This document shows, one piece after another, positions 1-8,464 of a stretch of DNA of 10,882 bases. The stretch is taken from the NCBI GenBank assembly GCA_004151065.3, contig NWUY0300025394.1, positions 1-10,882 of the forward strand, read 5' to 3'. This DNA comes from Larix sibirica (Eukaryota > Streptophyta > Pinopsida > Pinales > Pinaceae). Numbering within the stretch: position 1 is the stretch's first letter; each line of letters begins with the position of its first letter. A program made the translations under genes and the position numbers. A model generated the notes under the pieces. The model ran no database searches. It was not told where the DNA came from and worked only from the letters and a program-made list of their open reading frames with translations.

Positions 1-203
1 GGGCTCTCGCGATGGAGGAGTGCGGAGGTGAGCAGGGAGCGAAGGCGTGCGAAGGTAAGGATCAACATGCGAAGGAGTACGGACGCGGACATGCGAGCTT
101 TTAGGTATCTTTGGTTTTCACATTTTAGGCACCCTACATTCACAATGATAACACGCGCAGCCTTCTAATTAACGGTATTAACTCCAGACGAAACCCTTCA
201 CAC
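1..203 (+). other. GC-rich leader with repeated GCGAAGG motif
   Basis: No coding homology is visible here. The heptamer GCGAAGG occurs at 39-45, 49-55 and 69-75, with a related ATGCGAG at 92-98, so the copies are spaced by 10 and 20 bases. GC-rich, internally repetitive 5' leaders are common in LINEs, where the internal promoter lies. The most likely reading is the 5' untranslated region of element A, but no promoter box can be assigned and the window begins inside it. Confidence 0.35.
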
Positions 204-1826
204 ATGCCCACACCAGACATTCCCATATCCGTACAGAACACGATGTATATTGAGGAGGTGGATTATGAGCCGGAATCTCAAGATGAATCCATCTTCTGCA
301 CGGACCAAGATGTACACTGCTCCATGGGTTCTCGGGGTGCACAGGGAAAAAGTCAGGCACAGATGGAGAGCATACCACCCAGTGAAATCATGAAGGAACG
401 TGACGTAAATTCAAGTACGAATGATGTCAACCCCATAAAATCTACAAGTGCAGTTAAGACAGGTAAAACCAGAGGAATAAGGCCGAATAAAACCTTCGTT
501 GAACTCATAGTTGGAAAGGACATTCATTTAAATTAGATCCTCGACTACCTGAATTTGGCTCTAATAGGGAGGTTTTGCCGAAACTTTCCTGGAAGGGTTT
601 TGTTTCTGCATTGGATGGAGACTAACTAGAATAACCTATTGCGATACACCCCCAATTTTCATATACTACCTCGAGGTTGGTTTCTAATCAAATTGAGACA
701 AAAGGAAGTTGGACGTAATATTTTGGATAGACAGTGGCTATGGGGGTCATCAGGCCTGATTCTTAAGAATTGGAGGGTGGATTTCAATCCAAAAAAGGAA
801 CCTCATAATTTACAGGAAGTCTAGGTTATTTTACTCGGCCTTCCTTTGGTTTTTTGGCAGGAGCAGATCCTGGAGGCCATAGGAAACAAGATCGAAAAAA
901 TTGTGGCTTTGGAAACAGATTAGGAAACAAAAATCAATCGTCGTTGCGCGAAAATTCTAGTGGAACTGGATGACGTAAGAGAAGGTCTTTTTGAGGAGCT
1001 AGTAATTGTAATGCAAGGCAGTCAATGGATGCAACGTCTAGACTATTGGAAGCTCCCTTTCAATTGTTTCAGTTGTCATAAGGTCGGACATTTGCAGAAA
1101 TATTGTACCACCCGCAAAGAGTATACCCGTCCTAAAAAAAGTTGGGTTAAAAAGACCTCCAGCAACATAGTAAAGGAAAGCGACAACCATTTGGCAATCG
1201 AAGGCGCGGTAGGCCCGCAGGTGAGGATAGTGGGTGACAACTCTATTTTGGTTAAAGAGGCCAGTAATCCAATTGTTGAAGGGGAAGGAACGTTGGTGAA
1301 GTTAGCAGACGTCGAAAGTAAATATAACGTGAAGTCCTTGGCTTGTTGCTCCCCTCAGGACTTTTTAAAGGACCACATACCCAGACAAATCACCATCAGA
1401 AATACAGAAAGGTCTCGACAGGATGCTATGTCACCTTCGGACAGCAGAGGTACTAAGACTGTTATCCCTTCAGTTATTCCTCTTTCTTTAAATAATCAGG
1501 ATTATACTCTAATTAAAACGGGTAAAGAAATAAAGTCACCTCCAAACTTTTCCCCGCCTCCAAAAACACTGCCAAAATATCTAAACTCTCAGCCATAATA
1601 GAGGAAAGACTACAACCTGAGATCAAAAACAAAAACCCTATTAGAAGATGAAGAATGTATCTCAACAGGGGGACTAGCTCTCAATCCCCCCCGAAAATCT
1701 CAGGGAGGAAGGAAAACTTTGTTTTCAAAGGCTCAAAAACATGCGGTCTTGGATATCAAATAGGGCCGCCAATCCCTAATAACCCGGGCTCTTAGAGGAG
1801 AAATGGCCCCAAGCAGGGGTCCCTAA
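204..1826 (+). pseudogene. ORF1 of LINE A: DUF4283/zinc-knuckle RNA-binding protein, broken
   Basis: ORF1 proteins of plant LINEs coat the element RNA and form the ribonucleoprotein used for retrotransposition. The ATG at 204 opens a polar, Ser/Glu-rich N-terminus. Frame 3 runs to a stop at 534, where homology moves to frame 2 (about 530-632) and then returns to frame 3 from about 639, so there is a compensating pair of frameshifts. The DUF4283-like core covers about 639-960 and includes the motifs GWFLIKL, LWGSSGLILKNW and LEAIGNK. It is cut by TAG at 822 and 921. The region LDYWKLPFNCFSCHKVGHL leads into a CCHC knuckle (1065-1106). A long polar tail follows, with stops at 1596, 1599 and 1761. 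The frame nevertheless remains otherwise open to TAA 1824-1826, which overlaps the ORF2 start. The end at 1826 is my choice over the first tail stop because of that continued frame and junction. The family is clear; the exact tail reading between 1571 and 1650 is uncertain. Confidence 0.82.
1065..1106 (+). other. CCHC zinc knuckle in ORF1 of LINE A
   Basis: The residues CFSCHKVGHLQKYC fit C-x2-C-x4-H-x4-C exactly, with Cys codons at 1065, 1074 and 1104 and His at 1089. Retroelement knuckles of this type bind single-stranded nucleic acid. All four zinc ligands survive although the surrounding ORF is broken. The preceding phrase ending LPFN is the usual lead-in of the plant LINE/DUF4283 knuckle. 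Confidence 0.92.
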
Positions 1827-1828
1827 TG
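1824..1828 (+). promoter_or_regulatory. TAATG stop-start overlap joining ORF1 and ORF2 (LINE A)
   Basis: TAA (1824-1826) closes the ORF1 frame and ATG (1826-1828) opens ORF2, sharing one A. Frame 3 is open on both sides of the TAG at 1761 (1602-1760 and 1764-1823), so the TAA is the natural end of ORF1 once the internal nonsense codons are discounted. UAAUG is known to support stop-restart translation of ORF2 in the silkworm LINE SART1. A similar role here is inference, supported by the identical junction in element B. Confidence 0.6.
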
Positions 1829-2520
1829 TTACTCCTCTCTCTCGATGTAAGGGGTCTTGGGGGGGCCTCCAAAAAGAACGCCCTCAAACGGCTAATTGCC
1901 ACCTTAAAACCTTCGGTACTGATGTTTCAAGAGACAATAATGGAAGGGAAAAAAGTAGAGGAAGTTGTCAATGAGTGTGTTAAGGACTGGAACTCAGAAA
2001 TTATAGATGCAGATGGGAACTCCGGAGGCATTATAACGGTGTGGAGTCATAAACTAAAGTTAATTTCAACCTCTTGCCATGGCTCAATCCTAAGGACTCT
2101 TTTGGAAGATGGAGAGACAGGACTGAGCTACACAGTTCTAAATGTATATGGTCCTTTTTACTATAGGAAATTCTTGTGGAAATCCATTGGAAACTCTGAT
2201 ATCTTAAATCAGACAAACCTCATCCTGGGAGGTGATCTAAATTTAACACTTTCCACAAGGGAGGTTTAGGGAAAAAATGCGAGGAGCAACGTACTGAGCC
2301 CTTTTTCAGCTTTCTTTTCGGAAGAAAAGGACTAGTGGACATAGTTCCAACAAAGATGGAGACCACCTAGAGAAATAAACGTGGGGGTGACCAGGAAATC
2401 TACAAGAGGCTGGATCGTTTTTTGGTTTTAGAAAACCTACTTAACAACAATCTGATCATTAAATCAACAATCGAAACCGGGGGAAACTCAGATCATCGGC
2501 CGATTGTTTTGAATTTAAGG
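1826..2520 (+). other. AP-like endonuclease domain of LINE A
   Basis: This is an exonuclease-endonuclease-phosphatase fold domain that makes the first nick in target DNA. Visible motifs are VRGLGGASKK near the N-terminus, FQET with the metal-binding Glu, NSGGIITVW, LNVYGP, LGGDLN with its Asp and Asn intact, and the C-terminal SDHRP at 2488-2502 (catalytic Asp-His). The first motif reads SLDVRGLG where the family normally has S-W-N, so the conserved Asn at 1844-1846 is Asp. The domain is split by stops at 2267 and 2368 and by a frameshift near 2325. Confidence 0.88.
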
Positions 2521-3173
2521 GTTCATGAAAAAAATCCTCCTTCACCCTTCAAATTCAATCTCAGTTGGTTATTAGAGGAAAATTATAAAACCCTCATTAC
2601 TGAAGCTTGGCAACCTCTGAGAGAAACCCCGAACCACTCCTATATGCAACAATTCGCAGACAATATGTCAAGGATGAAAAAAAAATCTAAATAGTGGGAC
2701 AAGAGGAACTCTTGGCACTAGAAGGAAAAATTGAGGATTTATATGCAAAAAACAAGGAAGACGTCTTCACCATAGAGGAAATTGACACTTTGAGGCAGTT
2801 GGAAGGAAAAAAGGACTCTCTTATGCTCAAAGAGGAACAGTTGTGGAGACTACAGAGCAGGGCACTTTGGCTGAAAGAAGGAGATAAAAACACTAAATTT
2901 TTTCACAAATTCGCAACTCATAGAAAAAACACAAATACAATTGACGAAATCAAGACAGTACAAGGAAATATGGTCACAACCTTCTCAGAAAAAGACAAAG
3001 TAGCTGTGGAACACTTCCAAAATATTTTTACAGAACCTGAAGGTTGTCCAATTATGGAAATTATGGAAGTGATAGGCCTTTTTCCTAGGCTAATTACAGA
3101 TGATATTAATGTGGAATTAACTAAAGAGATCAAGGAGGAGGAAATACAGACTGTTTTGCATTCATTCCAAAAA

Positions 3174-4103
3174 GGAAAAATCCCAGGCCCAGACGGCTTC
3201 AACCTGGAATTATTTTTAGGTTTCTATGACAAGTTGAAAGATGATCCTCTGGCAGTGATCAAGGAATATCAGAGGTCCGAAAAAATCTTGGGAAGCATCA
3301 ATTCTACCTTCATAACATTGATCCCCAAAGAGCAGAAAACAAAACCTTTCGATGACTTCAAGCCAATATCCTATTGTAACATGATATATAAGATTATAGC
3401 AAAAACCATTTCCCTGAGGTTAAAACCAATTTTAAGTGATGTCATAATGGAAGAACAATTTGGTTTTTTGCATGACAGACAAATCCACGATGCAGTACCG
3501 CTGACTCGGGAAACAATTCATAGCATCAAGACTAAAAAGCAGTGTGCCTTCGCTCTAAAGCTTGACCTTTTTAAAGCTTACGACGGATTAAATTGGACCT
3601 TTGTTAGACTGCTACTGATTCAGATTGGTATGAATTTATATATGGTTGATTGGATTACGGGGTGTATACAATCCACTTTGTTTGCAGTCTTGATCAATGG
3701 AGCACCCTCAGGCTTCTTCCATTCTACTAGAGGCCTCAGGAAAGGATGCCCCCTGTCACCCTTTGTTTTCCTTTTAATCGTCGATGCTTTAAGTCGACTA
3801 ATACACAATGCCAAAAACGAAGGAAAGATCGAAGGTGTAAAAGTCACCAGTTCTGAAGAAATCACCCACACCCTTTTTGTTGATGGCGTTCTTCTTTTTG
3901 GTATGGGTTCAAAAGAAAACCTTGGAGTTTATGCCTCTCTACTTGAGAAATACAAAAAGGAAACAGAGATGATGGTAAATATAAGCAAATCAAGCTTGTA
4001 TCACAATGATTTCTCTACAGATTTGGTTCAACATGCTTCAGAGTTATTACCGTTCCCAGTCTCTCCATTATCGGAAGGTTTCAAGTATCTAGGTTTCTAT
4101 CTC
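3174..4103 (+). other. Reverse transcriptase domain of LINE A, motif C mutated
   Basis: This is a LINE-type RNA-dependent DNA polymerase. In order one sees PGPDG (about 3183-3197), STFITLIPKE, FKPISYCNMIYKIIAK, the motif A segment LKLDLFKAYD with its catalytic Asp at 3564-3566, motif B GLRKGCPLSP (from 3732), the motif C segment LFVDGVLLFG (FVDG at 3876-3887), and the late FKYLGF landmark (4080-4097). Motif C normally carries two Asp residues; here the second is Gly, a single-base change that should abolish polymerisation. The domain itself has no stop codon. Confidence 0.93.
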
Positions 4104-4931
4104 AAACCAAACAGTTATTCTTTTCAAGACTGGGTATGGTTGTATAAGAAAGTAGAAACCAGAATTTCCAACTGCACAAATGGATTCCTTTCCAAAGGAG
4201 GAAGACTGGTATTACTGAAATCCATGTTACAAAGCATCCCAGTCTACTAGGCATCCATTGCTTACATCCCCAAAGACATCTTAACCAAATTAAGAAAGAA
4301 ATGTTTATCTTTCCTCTGGATAGCAAGTAAACAATCAGAAGGCATACCACTTGCAAAATGGAGTAACATCTCACTCCCTAGAGAACTTAGAGGTTGGGAA
4401 CTTAAAAACCTACCCTTATTCTGCAGAGCTTTGGCTGCCAAATCACTATGGCGCCTTGCACAAAATCCAGGCTCCTTATGGGGCAGAGTATTGAGCTCCA
4501 AATACTGCCCAAACTCATCAGTTGTTGAATGGTTTAGGAACCCAAACAAATCTCACAAGAATGGATCTATAGGTTGGAAATATTTGGTTCAGGCCTTCCC
4601 TTTAGTAGGAAATTGGACAGCATGGAGACTAGGAGATGGAAAACATATAAGAGTGGGTGAGGACCCGTGGGCAGGGGCAGGTGAGAATTACAAATTCTCA
4701 GGGCCCTTACTCACACAGTTAAAAGCACAAAGAATACTTAAGTTGACAGATGCCCAAGCTCAATACCCTCAACAAAGAGGAAGAGCAGGATGGAAAGATG
4801 CATAAGATCTTCAACTGAGTGAGGAGGTGGCATCAGAATGGAACATCTACATAACAACGATGGTAGCAAGTTTTGTTCATATAGATGATGAAGAACCAGA
4901 CAAGTTGATTTGGACTAGGAATGCGGTAAAT

Positions 4932-5192
4932 GGAGACTTCAGAACCAAGAAAGGATACAAAGCTTCCATTTTGGAATAGTTCGATAGGGATAAGAGATGG
5001 TGGTGGAGCAAGCTGTGGGGAATCACCAATCCCCTGAAAACCATTTTAACATTCTGGCTAGCATTGAACAATAAACTCCTAACTTGGGAAAACCTGAGAA
5101 AACGTGGATTTCAAGGCCCAAGTTTTTGCATACTTTGCAAATCAAGTGAAGAACTATTTTATCATATCTTCAACTCGTGTCCTTATGCAGGA
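4932..5192 (+). other. zf-RVT zinc-binding domain of LINE A ORF2
   Basis: This zinc-binding region lies downstream of RT in plant LINEs and is thought to help nucleic acid binding. It begins with GDFRTKKGYK and continues through TFWLALNNKLLTWENL into FCILCKSSEE and HIFNSCPYA. The putative ligands are Cys 5127, Cys 5136, His 5163 and Cys 5178, giving C-x2-C then H-x4-C. A stop at 4977 lies inside and another at 5199 follows. Confidence 0.87.
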
Positions 5193-5489
5193 AGCATCTA
5201 GATCAATGCAGAAAGGACCTTCAATCAAGACAGGACAATCCTGAACTGTGAAAACACTATGGAGCAGTGCACCTAGTGTTAGTGGAAAAACCTGGGGGTA
5301 TGTTGCTTCGATGCTTTCCCTGCTCTCTTTGTGTTCAGCATGTGGGAGGCTTGAAACAGAGAAATATTCAAAGACACTTGGACTCCCGCTCACATAACCT
5401 CTATGTTGTTGGTATAGAAAACTCAGGAACTCAAAACAACTCCAAAACCCAGCAAACGTCGTGTGGTAAATGTGTTAAAAATCAATAAA

Positions 5490-5621
5490 ATCCTCCCATG
5501 GGCATTCTTTGATGGCTCAAGTCAGGGGGATCATCCTTTAGGAGGAGCAGGCAACATTATTTACCTATCTGATCATAGGAAAATTGAGATCAAATTTGCT
5601 TTGGGTCACGCCACCAACACC
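5490..5621 (+). other. RNase H domain of LINE A, N-terminal part only
   Basis: The residues PWAFFDGSSQGD, with the first catalytic Asp at 5511-5513, then GGAGNIIYLSD and KFALGHATNT, match the start of the RNase H module (RVT_3-like) known at the C-terminus of some plant L1 ORF2 proteins, described as archaeal-like. It lies in the same frame as the RT. Homology ends at about 5621, just before the place where the second catalytic residue, a Glu, would be expected. What follows is not RNase H, so the domain cannot be active. Confidence 0.78.
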
Positions 5622-5930
5622 CACGTGCCTTCGAAGCTCTCCTGCAAACTACGCACTCCTCCCTTATTGTATCAATCCACATACCGCACTCGCTCAACCA
5701 TATCGAGCTCCATTCCACGTTGCTCCCGTCTTTGCTCACTCTTTCATGCTTCCAGTGCCACTCTCACACTCACACGCTCCCCACTTTTTCAATCCACTTC
5801 TGCCGGTTCAAAACCCTATTAAAAAAAAATACAAAATCATAATATATTATTATTACAATTGATAATAATAATAATGATTAATATAATATAATTATTAGTT
5901 TTTTCAATTCCTGCGAGCCTCCTGGTGAAC
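5622..5930 (+). other. Interval without recognisable gene; pyrimidine-rich then AT-rich
   Basis: The homology of element A ends here and ORF1 of element B starts at 5931. The first 200 bases are C/T-rich with many CACTC and CACAC steps, and the last 110 are almost pure A/T. It opens with CACGTG (5622-5627), the plant G-box sequence, which may be chance. A run of nine A lies at 5821-5829. The likeliest reading is the 5' leader of element B, perhaps with an AT-rich insert, or a remnant of another element. The frame of element A happens to stay open to 5822, but the resulting Ser/Arg-rich peptide resembles no LINE domain. Confidence 0.5.
5845..5873 (+). repeat. AT-only inverted repeat centred on CAATTG
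   Basis: Two 11-base arms (5845-5855 and 5863-5873), built of ATT and TAA triplets, pair around the self-complementary CAATTG with one unpaired A at 5862. It sits in AT-rich DNA where triplet repeats produce such hairpins easily. It could be a small microsatellite expansion or a relic of an A/T-rich transposon tail; no flanking duplication was found. Confidence 0.55.
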
Positions 5931-7349
5931 ATGTCTGCGAGCCATCCTTCCTCAAGCAAGCCACCCGAGCTGCCCCACCTGCAGCTAGGGATCGACTCTC
6001 CAGCCCACACCCACTATGGGCTCGGGAGGAGATCCAGGCCCTCCCCCCCTTCTGATCTCACCGATTTCTTGAAATTAGTTGCAGCACAAGGGAAAAAACC
6101 ATTATTCGCCGCCCAGCAGAAGTTTATGAAAAATATCACTGAGATCCCCACTGTCACGCTACCGGTAGAGCAACCCTGCAAGACATCTCTAAACTGGTCG
6201 GAATGAGGACTGATTGGCCAGTTCACAGGTTTGTGGCCCTCTCTGAAAACCACGGAGATATGGATTCATAAAACTTGGAAACCTTTGATCTCGAAAGAAG
6301 TAAAATCTTATTTCTTAGGAAAGGGCATTTTTGCATTCGTCTTCAAAAGAAATCAAGACCATGAATTAATATTCAGGAATGGCCCATACTTCATGGGGCC
6401 ACAAGGGCTTTACATGAATAAATGGAATCCATATTTTGACCCATCCCAAGACATCCCATTCGCAGTCCCGGTTTGGGTGAGATTACCGCATCTACCTCTC
6501 CACTGCTGGAATCCAGAGTCACTAGAAGCTATCGGAAATACCCTTGGAAAATACATAGATAAAGCAAACTGAAAATATCAATACTCTTGTGCAAGAATCT
6601 ACATTGAAGTAGATCTGGAATGCGGACTCCCAGAAGCCATAAAATTCACTGTGGCAGATTGGTCTCACATTCAGGAATTAGATTACGAACAAATCCCTTT
6701 TAAATGCAGGTACTGTCACGAATATGGGCATTTCGCTCAATCCTGCAAAAAGAAGCCCGTAGATCCGGAAGCAGGGGGGAAAGAGCAATGGATAGTTGTT
6801 CACAAAAACTCTACCTCCAAATCGGGATAAAAAACCCTACCAAAAGGACAAAGTTCAAGAAAAGCAGACTATCGGCATCAAAAATCCTTGGCTACCAACA
6901 ATTAGAACATATTCAAGTCTTTAGAAACTCCAGAAATACAGGATACCTCCGAAGCCCCAAAAGAAGGAGAAATCCCTAAGCAACAAGATCATCAGGAAGA
7001 CCCTCAAATTGAAGAAGACCCGGAAGAAAGCCAGCCTCAAAGCACCCCAAGCCCCAAAATACCTAACTCTAATAAAGGTACGCTATCTCCCTCCTATGCA
7101 AAAATTAAAAAAACCAAACCAATGGTCTCCCCCGCCTCTTCGAAAGAGCTAATAGACAGATCATCCAAAAAACTAGGACAGAAATCAAGCAAAGATCTAA
7201 GGGAAGAAGAAGTTAAACGTGAGAAAACCCAAGGATCTCAAGCAACATTAGATATGGCATTTAGCATGAATACTAGAGCCAAAATAGTAGGGAATAAAAT
7301 GGGAGACTTGGCAGGGGGAGATCCCTCCTCTACTCACAATAACAGATAA
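5931..7349 (+). pseudogene. ORF1 of LINE B: DUF4283/zinc-knuckle protein, four nonsense codons
   Basis: I start at ATG 5931; the frame is also open from GTG 5925, which is not a likely plant start. One frame carries the whole protein, about 472 codons, with stops at TGA 6204, TGA 6570, TAA 6828 and TAG 6903 and no frameshift that I can see. The N-terminus is Ser/Pro-rich (about residues 1-45). The DUF4283 domain runs from about 6207 to 6700 with GLIGQFTGLWPSLK, FRNGPYFMGPQGLYM, VWVRLPHLPLHCWNPESLEA and ARIYIEVDLECGLPEAI. A CCHC knuckle follows (6705-6746), then a long Lys/Glu/Pro/Ser-rich tail. TGA 6204 and 6570 would fit CGA-to-TGA changes. The frame ends at TAA 7347-7349, overlapping the ORF2 ATG. 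The role, as for ORF1 proteins generally, is RNA binding. Confidence 0.88.
6705..6746 (+). other. CCHC zinc knuckle in ORF1 of LINE B
   Basis: CRYCHEYGHFAQSC fits C-x2-C-x4-H-x4-C, with Cys at 6705, 6714 and 6744 and His at 6729, followed by a basic KKK. It is preceded by LDYEQIPFK, the same type of lead-in as in element A. All ligands are intact. Confidence 0.93.
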
Positions 7350-7351
7350 TG
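7347..7351 (+). promoter_or_regulatory. TAATG stop-start overlap joining ORF1 and ORF2 (LINE B)
   Basis: TAA (7347-7349) ends the uninterrupted last segment of ORF1 and ATG (7349-7351) opens the endonuclease, with MKLVSWNCRGLG following directly. The motif is identical in position and form to that of element A at 1824-1828. Stop-restart translation of ORF2 is the natural inference. Confidence 0.7.
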
Positions 7352-8046
7352 AAGTTGGTCTCTTGGAATTGCAGAGGACTAGGAAGCCCCAGCAAAATAG
7401 AAGCAGTTAAAGATCTCCAAAAAATAGATATTCCGGACATCCTCATGCTCCAAGAGACCAAGCTCGATGAAAATGCGACCTTCACCATTGGAAAGGAAAA
7501 GTGGAAGAAGAACGCAGGTATGAGTGTTAGCGCTAGAGGGGCCTCCGGTGGCCTAGAAACCCTCTGGTCTTCAAACAAATTCCAACTACGCAACTCCTTC
7601 TCCACTCAACACTGGATATTCATGGAACTCATCCATACCTAAAGCAACATTCAAATCGCTCTCTTTAATCTGTATGTTCCTAACCTATACACTAAAAAAC
7701 AATATTGTTGGAAGCTTTTGGAAGATTTTTTGGATGCATATACTCCACAAAATCTCATTCTAGTTGGCAATATGAATATAAATATCTCCACTACTGAAAA
7801 AAGGGAGGCCTCATCGGAAATGACACATTCAGATCCCAAATAGAATCCCTCATATAAAAATGGGATCTACTTGACATCAAACCTAAGAAAGGAAAATTTA
7901 CCTGGTCCAACAAGCGACTACGTAAAGGAAACATTATGGCCCGGCTTGATAGATTCCTTGTCCAGAGAAGTCACTTAACTGAAGGACAGACCATTATCAC
8001 AAAAATCATGGCAAATTTAGCCTTGGATCACAAACCGATCCTTCTC
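7349..8046 (+). other. AP-like endonuclease domain of LINE B
   Basis: The order is SWNCRGLGSPSK with the catalytic Asn intact, LMLQETKL with the metal-binding Glu, ASGGLETLW, LFNLYVPN, LILVGNMNINIS, WDLLDIKPKKGKFTWSNKR, MARLDRFLVQ and ALDHKPILL (Asp-His at 8026-8031). At 7769-7771 the Asp of the usual GDxN motif is Asn. Stops at 7640 and 7855 and a one-base shift near 7803 interrupt the domain. Confidence 0.88.
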
Positions 8047-8464
8047 CAAATTCAAGAAGATAAATATCTCGTCCCGATTCTATTCAGATTCAGCCCTCAA
8101 TGGATAGAACACAGAAGTTTATGGGACATATTGGACAATATCTGGAGAACTCCTATATCTGGCTCCCCAAGATTCATATGGGAGCAAAAACTTATCATTA
8201 CCAAAAAAGCTTTAAAGGAATGGGCCAAAACTAATTGCCCCCCACCCTAACCGATCCTTCTCCAAATTCAAGAAGATAAATATCTCGACCCGATTCTGTT
8301 CAGATTCATCCCTCAATGGATAGAACACAGAAGTTTCTGGGACATATTGGACAATATCTGGAGAACTCCTATATCCGGCTCCCCAAGATTCATATGGGAG
8401 CAAAATCTTATCATTACCAAAAAATATTTAAAGGAATGGGCCAAAACTAATTTCCCCCCACTCT
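8033..8464 (+). repeat. 216-bp direct tandem duplication inside ORF2 of LINE B
   Basis: Bases 8033-8248 are repeated at 8249-8464 with a constant offset of 216 (exactly 72 codons) and about ten substitutions by hand count, roughly 95% identity. It covers the end of the endonuclease and the start of the linker, from near KPILLQIQEDKY to LKEWAKTN. The joint lies at a run of C followed by ACCCT and forms the stop TAA 8248-8250. The substitutions between copies suggest either an old event or joining of two slightly different elements. Confidence 0.92.

Larger units (their letters stand above)
1..5621 (+). mobile_element. LINE element A, plant L1 type, decayed, 3' truncated
   Basis: This is a two-ORF non-LTR retrotransposon. 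ORF1 (204-1826) has a DUF4283-like region and a CCHC knuckle. ORF2 (1826-5621) has endonuclease, reverse transcriptase, zf-RVT and the first part of RNase H, in the order known for plant L1 LINEs that carry a C-terminal RNase H. The 5' end is not defined because the window opens inside the leader. The recognisable 3' end is at about 5621, in the middle of RNase H, with no terminal A tail or target-site duplication attached. It either lost its 3' end or was interrupted by later DNA, possibly element B. At least three frameshifts and more than a dozen nonsense codons make it non-autonomous. Element identity is secure; its outer limits are not. Confidence 0.85.
1826..5621 (+). pseudogene. ORF2 of LINE A: endonuclease-RT-zf-RVT-RNase H polyprotein, broken and truncated
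   Basis: ORF2 nicks target DNA and copies the element RNA from the nick (target-primed reverse transcription). The reading starts at ATG 1826 in frame 2. It shifts to frame 1 at about 2320-2330 and to frame 3 at about 2685-2710, next to a run of nine A, then stays in frame 3 to 5621. In-frame stops lie at 2267, 2368, 4248, 4803, 4977, 5199, 5274, 5280, 5352 and 5415. Domains are endonuclease (1826 to about 2520), a charged linker containing LWLKEGDKNTKFFH, reverse transcriptase (about 3174-4103), a long C-terminal region, zf-RVT (about 4932-5192) and the start of RNase H (about 5490-5621). The catalytic endonuclease Asn is Asp, and the second Asp of RT motif C is Gly. The span equals about 1,265 codons, in line with plant L1 ORF2 lacking the end of RNase H. 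The longest unbroken piece is 2694-4250. Confidence 0.9.

Noticed and set aside
2694-4250. The 1.5-kb open frame as an independent host gene
   Set aside because: It is the central part of LINE ORF2; coding similarity continues on both sides across a frameshift and a TAG, and its first codon GTG is not a real start.
5805-5815. GGTTCAAAACC, a perfect match to a Pol III B box, followed closely by an A run, as in a SINE or tRNA
   Set aside because: The A run begins only a few bases later, no A box or tRNA fold is seen upstream, and the bases flanking the motif do not pair as a T stem. It is probably chance.
5622-5822. Open frame continuing from RNase H through the unassigned segment
   Set aside because: The peptide is Ser/Thr/Arg-rich from a pyrimidine-rich sequence and matches no part of RNase H; the frame is open by chance.
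5848-5875. CRISPR-like or tandem array from the repeated ATT/TAA units
   Set aside because: It is a simple A/T triplet repeat with no spacers in a plant genome; it is treated as microsatellite-like.
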